A DNA stretch of 49,125 nt from Tritrichomonas foetus (lineage: Eukaryota; Parabasalia; Tritrichomonadida; Tritrichomonadidae): assembly GCA_001839685.1 (NCBI GenBank), contig MLAK01000649.1, positions 129,870-178,994 on the forward strand, given 5' to 3'. Each line of letters begins with the position of its first letter. The first letter of the stretch is position 1. This document shows, piece after piece, positions 41,401 to 49,125 of the stretch. The notes below the pieces were generated by a model, which made no database searches, was not told the DNA's origin, and saw only the letters and a list, made by a program, of their open reading frames with translations. Position numbers and translations under genes: made by a program.

Positions 41401-44400
41401 CAAAAGATTTATCAAGAACATTGTCCATCAACGTTTTGACTACCAAAGTTTTGCATGATTCTGGACCATGGATTAAAGTATGTTGGGAATGATGAATCAT
41501 TAATTGAGAAATAAACATAGCTGATGCTGATTCACTTGTTGGAATTAAAATTTGCTCGATAGATTTCTTTTCAGTAAGATTAATGCCAGTTTTCCCGTCA
41601 CACCATTCGCACCAATCATTTTTACTCACATCAACAAAATAGTCAAATACTGTTAATTTTGTTGGGAATTGACATTTGGCAGAATTTTTATCCAGTTGGT
41701 CTTTCAAAAAGTTATCAAAAATATTTCTTGATTCATCTAAAAGAATTGCTCCGAAAGTCCAGACAAGGCAAAAAGTAAAAATTCGTTCAAACATTTCGAA
41801 ACTTTCTTCTTCTTTGAAATATCCAAATTTAGAATTTTTAGCTGAAGAAAAGAGTGAAAAATATAAACTCTGATTTAAAGGATCAATGGTTCTTGCATCT
41901 TCACCATCTGATGCTGGTTTTTGAATAGGTTTCCTCATAATATCAAAGAATGAATCTAATAATTTCATTAAATTTCTGACGACAAACATGGAATTATTTC
42001 CAATTGCTGGTTTTCCATCACATTCAATAAATTGTATCATTGATGGAACATATTTATCCATTAATTCGCATACATATTCGGTTAATTTTGGTAAAGATTC
42101 TATATGTAAGTCTTTCCATGAATCTTTTAATGCTGTCCAAGGTAAGGTTGATGGATCAAAATAAATCATGCCACAGCGGGAAACAGTAGCTGGTGAAGCT
42201 TGACTTAGATCATCAACTTCGAACATCATTTTACAGTGATTTCCTAAAGAAATTCTTTCGTTGTTTGATAAACAAAGTACTTTGTTATCATCCAAAAGAG
42301 AGTTCATTGTTTCAATCCATAATGAATCAACAGGTCCATCTACAAGAATCCATTTGTATTCGGTTGGTTCAGAAGCAGAACAGTCACGAATATGAGATGA
42401 AAGAACGCCATCACTCCATCCAGAAGTTACTGGATCAAAAAGACCATAAAGTTCTGGAATAGATATTGCTTTTGGATTAAGACTGTCGACATGAACACCC
42501 ATTCCTTCGCCTTCTGCTGCAAGATTAGTAAGTGCAATTTGTAATGCTTTCCAAGCAACTGATTTTCCGCCCATTGCACCACCAACAAACATAATACCAT
42601 GTCTAACAATCGTTGTTTCAAATATTTCGTTGCATTTCAAAAGGTAATGTTTAAGTGGTTGCATTTTGAGATGTTTGTAAGCTTCTTCAAGTTTACTTTC
42701 AAGGTTCTTTGAAAGAACTTTTTTACAAGAAACATCAGGAAAAACATCATGAATAATTCCATCGAATAATGGAATATCAACTGATACTAAGCGTGGCCTT
42801 GTACAATCAGCGATTGTTTGAACCAATAAAAGTGATTCCACTTCTTCTAAATTGGAACGTTTAGCTTTTCCAGCAGTTGTTAGAATTGCCTTCATAGCTC
42901 TTAAACCCCAATCATAGTGTGATGCTTTGCTTAATTGTTTCCTGCATAAATCAAATAAAGCAACTAATTTACGCGAAAGAATAGAAGCTGCTGCAAAGCC
43001 ACCAGAAAACAACATTATTTCAGCAATGAATCCAAAGTCTGGAACCATCATTGCGCATGGTCTGAAGAGTGTCTTTAAGTTATCTGGAAGTTCAGTTCGT
43101 CCTGCATAGCCAGGATTCATAGTAATACAAATTGCAGCATTGACATTGAGCTTCAAAGTGCGTGCGTCTAATTGGAATGTTTCTGCATTTGCAGCAATTG
43201 CTGTTTGAATGCTACGAACTTGTTGAGCAATAACTGAAAGAACTTCGATGTTAATTCTATTGAATTCATCGAAACAACTCCAAGATCCAGACGAAGAAAG
43301 GCCAGCAAAAAACTGTGACATTTGTTCAGGAGTAACTTCTTCAGAACAATTGTAAACAACACAAGATCTTCCAAGGGCTTTTGCACAATCTCTGACTGTT
43401 TCGGTTTTACCAGTACCGGCGGGACCACTTGGTGCACCACTTAAATTTTGCTTAAATGCAGATAAAAGTGTTTGATAACATCTATCAGTTAGAGGTGTAA
43501 TAACCAATCTTGCAGAATTACCTGCATATTCATAACTATATTCGTAAACATTGTTGATACTTCGAACGATAACAGTTCCTTCTTCCCAATAGTATCTCAT
43601 TTGCATCTGCCATTTGAAGGTGTCTATATCTTGAACTTCTTGTTCAACAAGATGATTAATAATATCTCTATTGTGAACTTCATTAATTAATAAACAAGAA
43701 ATAACCTGTCTTGTTGATGGTGATAATGGTTGCCGAATTTGAGCTGTTAATGATTCTAATTGTTCAATATATTTTTGCTGCAATAGAATAATTCCTTTAA
43801 GCTTTTGACTTCTTATTGAAGTTGTTACCATTTGAGTCCAGATAATTTGGTTAGCAATTAAGATTACTTGAGCAGGAAATTCAGTAATCCATTGTTCTCG
43901 CTTCTTCTTTGGTGCAGCCATAAGAGATTCGCTGATATTTTCCTTTAGTGTTGATTTCATTTCTTCTTCAAATGCATTTAGCCAGTCTTCAATTTCTGCA
44001 GTGTTACCATCAACAGGTGTAATAAATTCGACTTTTTCGAGACCATCATCATTCATAGCAGTAATCATATTATCATTATCAACTTCAATAGCTTGAATAT
44101 ATTCAAACAACTTATTCATCGATTTTTGGATACAATCGAAATCTTTAGTATGAGACAAGATTGAAATAAGTTCATCATTAGATAAAAAGAAAAATCGTGG
44201 AAATCCAAGTCTTTTTGCTTCAAGATATTCATTGAGACCTTGCGTAATTGTTTCAAGAAGCTGATTAGCTCCAATTAAATCTTCCAAAAGTCTATCACGA
44301 TGCATAACATTGACAAAATCAGGGTGGTTATGTGTTAAGGACATCATAGCAGACCACATTTGATCAACTTTTTGCCAATCACGCGCCTCTCTATGTAATT

Positions 44401-47400
44401 TTTGTTGAATTGATGTTCCAGTGAAAATTGGCTGGAGGTAAAGCCAGCCACGTTGACAATCAACCCATGCATCAAGTGTGTCATGACTATGTCGTAAGAA
44501 TGCAAGTTTTTCGGTTGCTCTCTTTTTAACAGGTGCAACATATGGTGAAGTAAGAAGTGTTTGGGTTGTCATTAATTGATCATCAATGATGGAAATAATA
44601 TCATCAATTTGATTCAATATGAAATGACCAGTTCCTCGGAATTCTGAAGTTTGGAATTGTAATGTTTGTAATTCAGCATCCATTTGATCAAGTGATGATT
44701 CAATATTATATTCTTGAGCAGCAACACTAGCTATTTCCGTGATTTTTTCATTCCATCTTCCAAGATCGAGATCTAAAAATCCTTGAAGTGTTAATTCCAT
44801 AGATGGCATAACTTTAAATCCAACAATTTCGGATATTTTTTCCCAGTGTTTGGTTTTAATTCCAGGATGTCTAAGCTTTGATATAAGTGGGAGATGATGC
44901 TTGAATTTATCAATTTGTTCCCCAAGTGGTGTTAAAACTTTTTCTATCATTTTTGGTTGACTTTGCAAATCTTTCTTCATTTTTGACATTTTCTTTCCTG
45001 CTTGAATCATGAAAGCATTCATAGCATCTGGTTTAATTTGTGGAAATGGAGTATCAAGCCATGTTGTATTCATTCCAAACCAATCATTAGCTAAATTCCA
45101 AAGAACATGAAGCGGCATAAAGTCTTCAACTAACTTTGATAATGTTTTAGATTGTTGAGGTTCAAATTCAAATAAACGTTCGTGAGAACAATATTTTTCT
45201 TGTTTCTCTCTTAATTCATGAAGTTTTTGTTGCATTTCATTAACCATCTCTGCTGCCTCAACAGCCATTTCGAAGTCTTGATACTTAGATATAAATGTTG
45301 GTATTTGTTGATCCATTTGAAGAACTTCGGTTTCCAAATCTTTTTGATTATTTCTAAGTTCACGAATCATTCGCACACGTTCAACTTGAACCATTTGCTC
45401 AGTATTTTGAAGTTGTTTAATGAGATTATTTGGCATTTGTAAAATCTGATATTGGAACTTACATTCGTCATTTGTAATATCATATTTATATTCATCAAGG
45501 AAACTAAAACGTTCACATGCTGTACGAAGTCTATCAGCACGGTCTTGGGTAGTTTCATTTATATGTGTAATATATGCTTTTAGATCAGCAAGCTCTTCTG
45601 GTGTTTGTGGAACTTTCTGAATATCAGCCATGATCTTCTCAAAGTCATTCTTTGAAGCAGTCAATTCGGAAATGGCAAATTCTTTCATTCTTGCAAGAAG
45701 ATTAATGATTAAAGACTTGGCTCTAAAAAGCCCAAGCTCTTTAAAATTGGAACATTTTAAAAATAAAATTCCAAGTTTATAATTTTCATTCATTTGATTC
45801 ACAATGTCAAAAACTTTATTAAAATCATTTAATTGCTGACGATATTCATCTAAAGTCCTTTTACCTTTTTCATCGAATTCTTTTGCATAAGTATCGGTAT
45901 CAAGTCCTAAAACTGGTTCAAGATGACGATATGAATTCATAAAAGTAATAACAGATTGAAAGAGTTTTGTAAGAGTTTCATTAAGTTCAGTTCGTGAATT
46001 TTGCACCGAATACTCACAATCATCAAATGAAACATCACTTGGTTCAAGATCAAGAAGAGGCAGTTCAACAACTGGCAAAGATTTTAATGATTCTTCAAGA
46101 GAGAATAATAGAGATAAAATTTGTTCACGAAAAGTATCCAAACTTGGTGAACAATCAAATACTTTTTCTTCAGTAAAAATCAGCTCTGCTTCAAACTGTG
46201 GTGATACAAACATCCATGTTTCTGTAATTAAATATTTCTCATATAAACTCGCATATTTCTTTAAAGTATTTCCAACAATGGTTAATAAAATAGTATGTAG
46301 CATTCTCATTAATAATGTCATTAATCGCTGAAACCGTGCTTTTGTATTTAAATTTGTATGAAAATCTGGTTCGTCAACAAGCGTTGCACCAAGTGCTGAT
46401 TCCAAAGTTTCTTGAATACTAGTTTTGAAGTGCTTTGTCATTTCCGAAAGTTGTTTCTGTTCTCTATTTGTAAATTCTTCTAATGAAATCATTTCATTTT
46501 CATAACCATCTGTTAAAAAAGTAAATTCTAATGATTGTTGGAAAATTTTATATATAGAAATAATTCCTGTTAACATATTTGCGTTTGCCAATAAAAGTTT
46601 TCCTTCTAAAGTTTTTAATAACTCCTGAAAATTATAGTCAACTCGAGTGACAAGACCATATTTTGGTATTGGTGGTGGAGTTGGCAGCAAAGTCAAAAAG
46701 TCATCACGATTTGGAATAAGTGGATTATGTTCTAATTCATAGAAAAATTCTAGTTTGTTATTTAAATATTTGAAATTATTGTTTGCATCTTCTAAAAGCT
46801 CATCTTTCAATTTTTCATAAGTAGGATCATTTGGCATATGATGATTGGCTGGTTTTAAATTTTCTGGATGTAAAATTGATTCAATGTCAATATTTGGTAA
46901 TTCTTCAGTTTCCATTTGTTTGATTCTGTTATCAAGTCTAAAAAGTAATTCATATCTGTGGCATGATTCCTTTGCCATTTCTAATCTTTGATTGAATAAA
47001 TGTTCACTTTCACATTCAAATCGAATATTAAATCTTGCAACTTTTTTAACTTTTCCATTGGCCTTCCATTTAATCGTAAAAAGTTCGGTTTCTTCATCAT
47101 AATCAGTAACTGTGCATTTTGACCATTTTGATTTTCCGTTTAAGTCAGTATAACGAGACACAGCATCAGGACGTTGAAGTAATTCTTCAACAGTATATTC
47201 AGCAACTGATGTGTCATCAAATACTTCAAGAGGAAGAATATTTTTTTCAGTCGCTGATGGCGCTTTAATCTTATCTGGCAGAGGTGGTAATGGCTTGTTC
47301 TGAGCCCTAAATTTACTTTTTATAATTGAATTTAAATCAGTTGATGTTGTTCCCGGAGGGTAGTTCACTTTTCCTTGCACACCGGCAGAAAAATCGTCGA

Positions 47401-47767
47401 CTGATCTTGGTGCTTTTATTTTATATGGTGCATTTTTACGTGTCTTTGGTGAATTTGAGCCGGATTCATTTACTGGCGCTTGCTGTAATCTCGCTTTTTG
47501 TTCGGAAGTTAAAGGAATTGTTGTCGGAAATGGTTTAAACTTTTTGTTAGTAGTATTAATGCTACTCGCTCGCTTTTGTGTTTGTTTTTCAATGAGAGCC
47601 TCAGGTGTCTCTTTCGTTTGTGATAAATTCCATTCGCCAATTTTGGGAATTTTAATAATTTCTTCTGGCAGTGGTTTTCCACATCTTTTGTTGACTAATC
47701 TCTCATGTTCAATAACTTTTTCGTTTGAAAGTAGATGATTTTTCGCTTTGTCGAAGCGATCAGTCAT
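35450..47767 (-). CDS. Axonemal dynein heavy chain, single-headed inner-arm type
   Basis: A single 4105-residue frame encodes the ATP-driven motor that bends flagella. N-terminal tail and linker occupy 1 to ~1420; near 190-240 a Tudor/SH3-like segment (L-N-G-K-S-K-W-S-K-C-T-V, then F-T-I-K-W-K-A-N-G-K) is present. AAA1 has a perfect Walker A, G-P-A-G-T-G-K-T-E-T at 1448, the main hydrolytic site. AAA2 has G-G-A-M-G-G-K-S (about 1729). AAA3 has a degenerate, one-residue-shorter G-P-E-S-C-K-T (about 2100). AAA4 has G-V-K-S-S-G-R-K-S (about 2438). A charged coiled-coil stalk with microtubule-binding tip lies at about 2600-3000, then AAA5, AAA6 and the C-terminal domain with L-G-A-F-Y-H-P-E-E-F-L-T-A. 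The length fits the DNAH1/3/7/12-like inner-arm group; which one cannot be settled by eye. An initiator-like TCATAACT (one mismatch) sits 11 bases before the ATG. Confidence 0.96.
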   Translation of the reverse strand: MTDRFDKAKNHLLSNEKVIEHERLVNKRCGKPLPEEIIKIPKIGEWNLSQTKETPEALIEKQTQKRASSINTTNKKFKPFPTTIPLTSEQKARLQQAPVNESGSNSPKTRKNAPYKIKAPRSVDDFSAGVQGKVNYPPGTTSTDLNSIIKSKFRAQNKPLPPLPDKIKAPSATEKNILPLEVFDDTSVAEYTVEELLQRPDAVSRYTDLNGKSKWSKCTVTDYDEETELFTIKWKANGKVKKVARFNIRFECESEHLFNQRLEMAKESCHRYELLFRLDNRIKQMETEELPNIDIESILHPENLKPANHHMPNDPTYEKLKDELLEDANNNFKYLNNKLEFFYELEHNPLIPNRDDFLTLLPTPPPIPKYGLVTRVDYNFQELLKTLEGKLLLANANMLTGIISIYKIFQQSLEFTFLTDGYENEMISLEEFTNREQKQLSEMTKHFKTSIQETLESALGATLVDEPDFHTNLNTKARFQRLMTLLMRMLHTILLTIVGNTLKKYASLYEKYLITETWMFVSPQFEAELIFTEEKVFDCSPSLDTFREQILSLLFSLEESLKSLPVVELPLLDLEPSDVSFDDCEYSVQNSRTELNETLTKLFQSVITFMNSYRHLEPVLGLDTDTYAKEFDEKGKRTLDEYRQQLNDFNKVFDIVNQMNENYKLGILFLKCSNFKELGLFRAKSLIINLLARMKEFAISELTASKNDFEKIMADIQKVPQTPEELADLKAYITHINETTQDRADRLRTACERFSFLDEYKYDITNDECKFQYQILQMPNNLIKQLQNTEQMVQVERVRMIRELRNNQKDLETEVLQMDQQIPTFISKYQDFEMAVEAAEMVNEMQQKLHELREKQEKYCSHERLFEFEPQQSKTLSKLVEDFMPLHVLWNLANDWFGMNTTWLDTPFPQIKPDAMNAFMIQAGKKMSKMKKDLQSQPKMIEKVLTPLGEQIDKFKHHLPLISKLRHPGIKTKHWEKISEIVGFKVMPSMELTLQGFLDLDLGRWNEKITEIASVAAQEYNIESSLDQMDAELQTLQFQTSEFRGTGHFILNQIDDIISIIDDQLMTTQTLLTSPYVAPVKKRATEKLAFLRHSHDTLDAWVDCQRGWLYLQPIFTGTSIQQKLHREARDWQKVDQMWSAMMSLTHNHPDFVNVMHRDRLLEDLIGANQLLETITQGLNEYLEAKRLGFPRFFFLSNDELISILSHTKDFDCIQKSMNKLFEYIQAIEVDNDNMITAMNDDGLEKVEFITPVDGNTAEIEDWLNAFEEEMKSTLKENISESLMAAPKKKREQWITEFPAQVILIANQIIWTQMVTTSIRSQKLKGIILLQQKYIEQLESLTAQIRQPLSPSTRQVISCLLINEVHNRDIINHLVEQEVQDIDTFKWQMQMRYYWEEGTVIVRSINNVYEYSYEYAGNSARLVITPLTDRCYQTLLSAFKQNLSGAPSGPAGTGKTETVRDCAKALGRSCVVYNCSEEVTPEQMSQFFAGLSSSGSWSCFDEFNRINIEVLSVIAQQVRSIQTAIAANAETFQLDARTLKLNVNAAICITMNPGYAGRTELPDNLKTLFRPCAMMVPDFGFIAEIMLFSGGFAAASILSRKLVALFDLCRKQLSKASHYDWGLRAMKAILTTAGKAKRSNLEEVESLLLVQTIADCTRPRLVSVDIPLFDGIIHDVFPDVSCKKVLSKNLESKLEEAYKHLKMQPLKHYLLKCNEIFETTIVRHGIMFVGGAMGGKSVAWKALQIALTNLAAEGEGMGVHVDSLNPKAISIPELYGLFDPVTSGWSDGVLSSHIRDCSASEPTEYKWILVDGPVDSLWIETMNSLLDDNKVLCLSNNERISLGNHCKMMFEVDDLSQASPATVSRCGMIYFDPSTLPWTALKDSWKDLHIESLPKLTEYVCELMDKYVPSMIQFIECDGKPAIGNNSMFVVRNLMKLLDSFFDIMRKPIQKPASDGEDARTIDPLNQSLYFSLFSSAKNSKFGYFKEEESFEMFERIFTFCLVWTFGAILLDESRNIFDNFLKDQLDKNSAKCQFPTKLTVFDYFVDVSKNDWCEWCDGKTGINLTEKKSIEQILIPTSESASAMFISQLMIHHSQHTLIHGPESCKTLVVKTLMDNVLDKSFDCKNLPLANCSVASNVLNVLRSFMHKSKGVFGPLTNQQLIIFLDNIGSVKPEIYGAQPPLELIRQFFDYSGWYNTANVEFQTIVGTTFLAGMGPEGAGLFGIPERLIRHFFYFHIPKYQKNSMSKILTQLLEISFSRYNEPIRDRIPNMVAASLDLFDECTTNLLPIPSKLHYIFSLRNIVRVLKGILLVDAKNLQEGDQFIRLWANEMSREFYDRFNSIEDRKWFSEKLTISTAKHFKIKIDRESIRFNDFADRNGSYREVKSSPDELLKVCRDLLEDHNREAQKPLDIVLFNEAVDHLSSLSRILSMKRGHALLVGVKSSGRKSLARLSLHMSQMEMFEIQITRTYNLNEWREDMKNLMRQCGQNDLPTGFVISDVQIVGNFQLEDISNLLINGEIPNLFERDEMEQIKADIAQNELITDGDPWSLFNQRVKKHLHIILVFSPFGSAFKESMLTFPALRTETTIDWYMPWSRDALDSVAKASLSKCSLGAEKTLKSVVNVCVQIHKSVEDAAKQFLQETKRFTACTPSRYFELLNTFVKRLKIQQKKNEELVTKYSGGVDKIVTTRSQVEELSHKLDRDIPMLQKKRQEVEIMLKELTVKQTEVEKTQAEVKAQSEVAEKEAAEAAETNRVAQEKLSAAQPILQAAQEAVDSMDKNALVNIKSLKVIHPALRSTFEAICIIFGRQPKKVDTGVPGVKEDDYWPETLSLLNDIQFVKKVKNYEVEKIPKQTIEKLKKYVGANKQERDQKLAAVQGGYQAVAQLYLWVCAAFDYWHVYQEILPKKIAAEQAAAKQAASEKVLAESLAHLKSVEDQLKSLQDKFNEEKAREQELQENVGRTQLRLSRAQKIMSGLSGETKRWSKSAEDLKNATKYLLGDTLLQVGCLTHLGAFSKPFRSSLIEKWKGFLINEAIVYTTTFNITQSLGNDPTIREWIVKGLPNDTHSIDNALIIANSDSAFPLLIDPQLSGTKWLRSEIGEKLVVLRFDQSDFLQRMRSCVSFGIPVLIENVGLKLDPLIDPILSRETMIIDGQKKIALGGEYIQYDDKFRLYLSTKYPNPIYSPEVCSQVTLINFTTTQEGLSDLLMNNLIEVERDDLDKKRIAIMQANAENTKKLKETEDEILHIVSNAGSDILDDDNAIETLQRAQKTSASIEQQMAASEKTEKQIASFRDKFSSVSDRAALLYFCASDFSVVDPMYQFSLKWFVNIFKNAIQQSEHPSDQTSLIAAFHSAIARQFYQSVSFSLFARHKLLFSTLMTIRILLEEKKVTPTELAFILSPHPSKEANKFSWLPEDIWIHLAALPEISDVFKDIINIIQEKEDLWKQYLESNVPETEKIPGLKLTPFQRLLILRVFHLHRVREGLRIFVTDSLGKEFVEPPALNLGKVFKDSSPLAPLIFIITPGIDPQDEIISVATAMEMDKYLKSYSLGRGRGKGAEELIENAAGTGMWVLLQNCHLSLSWMPRLEHILDNFDPESINPRFRLCLVTMSSPDFPIGILYQGTKLIYEIPKGIRENMLRIYSGFNTDEYNNETDDTEKKLTFHLSFFHAVVLERIQFGSIGWNIPYEFNPSDFAISKKHLKTFLNESTMGIIPFESLTYVIGELNYGGRVTDRWDRRLLLSLLQRFFSENIMGKNFTFGEKYPAPEPTAPLAKVEEILNTWPIVTEGADVGLSKNASTITARNDAMSIFNLLVEIQPTLVAASGSISEEQFALNLVESLIAEVPKEFNVHDFIKKYDLTDTINTVIHHEILLYNKLLDVIKKSLLTLQKGLKGLIVIDQRLELLNRRLLANRIPEMWLEHSFPSILTLRSYMNDLNMRIAFMDQWVRNERPVVFKLGAFYHPEEFLTAVLQVYARKYTVAFDSLRWITTVMVESHFDKPPDEGIYIEGPFLEGAKWDKNEKNLTECEQTELISSLPIMHLMPTQKTDTYDMNQTYECPLYRTQNRGSGALGLPNYIMSLFIPAEREPPDHWIQRSVATFITVQL

Positions 47768-48414
47768 TACCTTCTGAAGTTATGAAAAAGTTGTAATAAC
47801 GACTTAAAATTCAATCATTATTCTGAAACTTTTTAAAAAGAAATATTCTCAAATCCTGAGAAATTTTTCTGAACCTTATCATTTAATTTTAAACGTGTTT
47901 GTTAAGTCATTTCTCCTCCATCTCTTCTTCAAATGTGTCATTGATTGTTTGGACGACAATTTATCATTTTGTACAACATTTCAATGAAAATAATCTAATA
48001 ATATAGATCTATTATTTCTTGATCATTTTTATATCACCAAGATATTTTTGGGAACATATTTTGAACTTATTATATTGTTTCGATTATCCATACGAAATAA
48101 TTATCCATACGAAATAATTATCCATACGAAATAATTATCCATACGAAATAATTGATGGTTGGATGATAATAAAAAAAATACTAAAAAGATAAAATTGGAA
48201 ACTATATTAATAATAAAAATTTTTTATCAAATAATTGGTTGAAGTTTCAACAATTAAAGAAGATTCAAGACTGTGAGTCGGGATTACAAGATATGACTAT
48301 TGAGAATATATGTTTATTTTTGACAGTATAAAGCTTTCAATTATTTTGTTGCTATTTGGTCATAGTATTTCAATCAAGCTTTTTGAAATTAAACTTTGTG
48401 TCAGTGTGTGCAAA
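47768..48414. promoter_or_regulatory. Divergent promoter region, dynein and RCC1-like genes
   Basis: 647 bases between divergent ATGs. Holds the 17-bp tandem repeat annotated separately and an initiator-like word for the dynein gene at 47778-47785 (TCATAACT on the minus strand, one mismatch to TCAYTWYT). No gene is seen. Confidence 0.4.
48083..48150. repeat. 17-bp unit repeated four times exactly
   Basis: Four perfect head-to-tail copies of ATTATCCATACGAAATA (48083-48099, 48100-48116, 48117-48133, 48134-48150). It lies about 315 bases from the dynein start and 265 bases from the RCC1-like start. The complete lack of variation suggests recent expansion or strong constraint. Confidence 0.95.
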
Positions 48415-49125
48415 ATGACGAATTGGAAACTCATTTCAGGAAGAAGAGACGAAATACCACGCTCTATCACAAGTCTCCCAAAGAAAAATNTTTCTTGCAT
48501 TTCAGCTGGANNTNNTCATAGTGTTGCTCTTTACAAAGATGGTTCTGTCTTTGGGTGGGGAAGAAATTTAGGTGGCTGTCTTTGTTTTCCAGAAGAAGTT
48601 ATAGAAGTAAAATTCCCCACAAAAATAAACGGTCTCCCAAAAATTATTGATGTCAAATGTGGCTCTTATTTCACTTTCTTCCTCACAGAAGAAAAGAAAG
48701 TCCTCATTGCATTAGACAATAACAAAAAGAATCTTTTTGAAGAAATAACAATTTGTGAACTCTCAGTTGCTCTCTTTGGCATTTATGATCCATGGATTGT
48801 TGGAGAGAGTGGATCTATTTACTGGTACGACTATAGAGAAACAAACCGAATTGAAAAAATTGGTCCATTTCCATTTGGAATTCCAAAACAAATTGTATCA
48901 ATTTGGCATTCAGTTCTTTTACTCACAACAAGTGGCGAAACATATGGAATGTCTCTGAAGAAACTTCAACCACATTATTTTGATGAAGATACAAAAGTTG
49001 TTTGTGAGAATGAAGATAATTTTTCACTTATTGAAAGTCTTCGTGATGTGAAAATCATAAAAATATCTGGATTTGATGAACATTTCCTTGCACTTTCAGA
49101 AGACAACAAAGTTTTTGCATGGGGA
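48415..49125 (+). CDS. RCC1-repeat protein, N-terminal part (runs off the window)
   Basis: An open frame of 237 codons from ATG to the right edge, uninterrupted apart from ambiguous bases. It begins M-T-N-W-K-L-I-S-G-R-R-D. RCC1 repeats form a beta propeller used by Ran exchange factors and many other scaffold or exchange proteins. Repeat-like signatures are visible: I-S-A-G-x-x-H-S-V-A-L-Y-K-D-G-S-V-F-G-W-G, then I-I-D-V-K-C-G-S-Y-F-T-F-F-L, and at the end F-D-E-H-F-L-A-L-S-E-D-N-K-V-F-A-W-G. The ambiguous bases at 48490 and 48511-48515 fall in the first repeat; the two unreadable residues sit where RCC1 has its Gly/aromatic pair. Nothing visible decides whether this is the Ran exchange factor itself; trichomonads encode many RCC1-like proteins, and a general scaffold role is equally likely. 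Confidence 0.8.
   Translation, partial: MTNWKLISGRRDEIPRSITSLPKKNXSCISAGXXHSVALYKDGSVFGWGRNLGGCLCFPEEVIEVKFPTKINGLPKIIDVKCGSYFTFFLTEEKKVLIALDNNKKNLFEEITICELSVALFGIYDPWIVGESGSIYWYDYRETNRIEKIGPFPFGIPKQIVSIWHSVLLLTTSGETYGMSLKKLQPHYFDEDTKVVCENEDNFSLIESLRDVKIIKISGFDEHFLALSEDNKVFAWG

Noticed and set aside
36336..47738. Many 60 to 100-codon frames antisense or out of phase within the dynein gene
   Set aside because: The 4105-codon dynein frame is unambiguous; the overlapping frames carry no features of their own.
1..49125. Spliceosomal introns of the trichomonad type (GTATGT ... ACTAACACACAG)
   Set aside because: I saw no match to the 3' consensus on either strand by eye, and all large genes are continuous frames.
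1..49125. CRISPR array, tRNA or rRNA genes, Maverick/Polinton-type virus-like genes
   Set aside because: No regular repeat-spacer array, no tRNA-like T-arm context, and no recognisable polymerase, integrase or capsid-like frame in the window.

Overview
The window reads as nuclear DNA of a parabasalid flagellate, most likely a Tritrichomonas-type trichomonad. The grounds are: very AT-rich spacers; long intron-less genes up to 12.3 kb; a pyrophosphate-dependent phosphofructokinase; large BEACH proteins; a trichomonad-style R2R3 Myb protein; an axonemal dynein heavy chain; and an initiator-like TCAYTWYT motif just before the PFK start. No bacterial operon signals, tRNAs, rRNAs or CRISPR arrays are visible. 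The species is an inference.

Layout. Positions 1-7600 are gene-poor and look decayed. They hold an aatgaa-rich tandem repeat (1 to ~400), a broken unrecognised gene (987-2223), a duplicated palindrome (3413-3516), two possible transposase remnants (4302-4619 and 5316-5528), and a 757-bp element at 5626-6382. That element has 14-bp terminal inverted repeats starting CAGT, flanking TA dinucleotides and seven mirrored subterminal repeats, as expected of a Tc1/mariner-superfamily MITE. A perfect 11-bp-arm hairpin lies just beyond it. Sixteen single ambiguous bases occur only in the first 3.1 kb.

Positions 7617-16074 carry a strongly codon-biased PPi-PFK (+), an R2R3 Myb protein (-), a B56-type PP2A regulatory subunit (-) and a small unrecognised frame (-), separated by AT-rich spacers of 1.3 to 2.3 kb.

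Positions 16075-35308 hold two giant, diverged BEACH paralogues on the minus strand (2579 and 2210 aa). Between them, on the plus strand, is a 482-aa protein that looks like a divergent PIAS/Siz SUMO ligase. A PH plus leucine-rich-repeat protein (+) follows. The 3' ends of neighbouring genes converge with only 141 to 256 bp between them.

Positions 35450-47767 are one 4105-aa single-headed (inner-arm type) axonemal dynein heavy chain (-). A 647-bp divergent spacer with four exact copies of a 17-bp unit leads to an RCC1-repeat gene (+) that runs off the right edge.

The genes do not form one pathway. They cover glycolysis (PFK), transcription (Myb), phosphatase targeting (B56), membrane traffic (BEACH), SUMOylation (tentative), actin/membrane scaffolding (LRR) and flagellar motility (dynein). 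The least explained parts are the MITE and its neighbourhood, the nested BEACH/PIAS arrangement, and the tandem repeat in the dynein/RCC1 promoter region.
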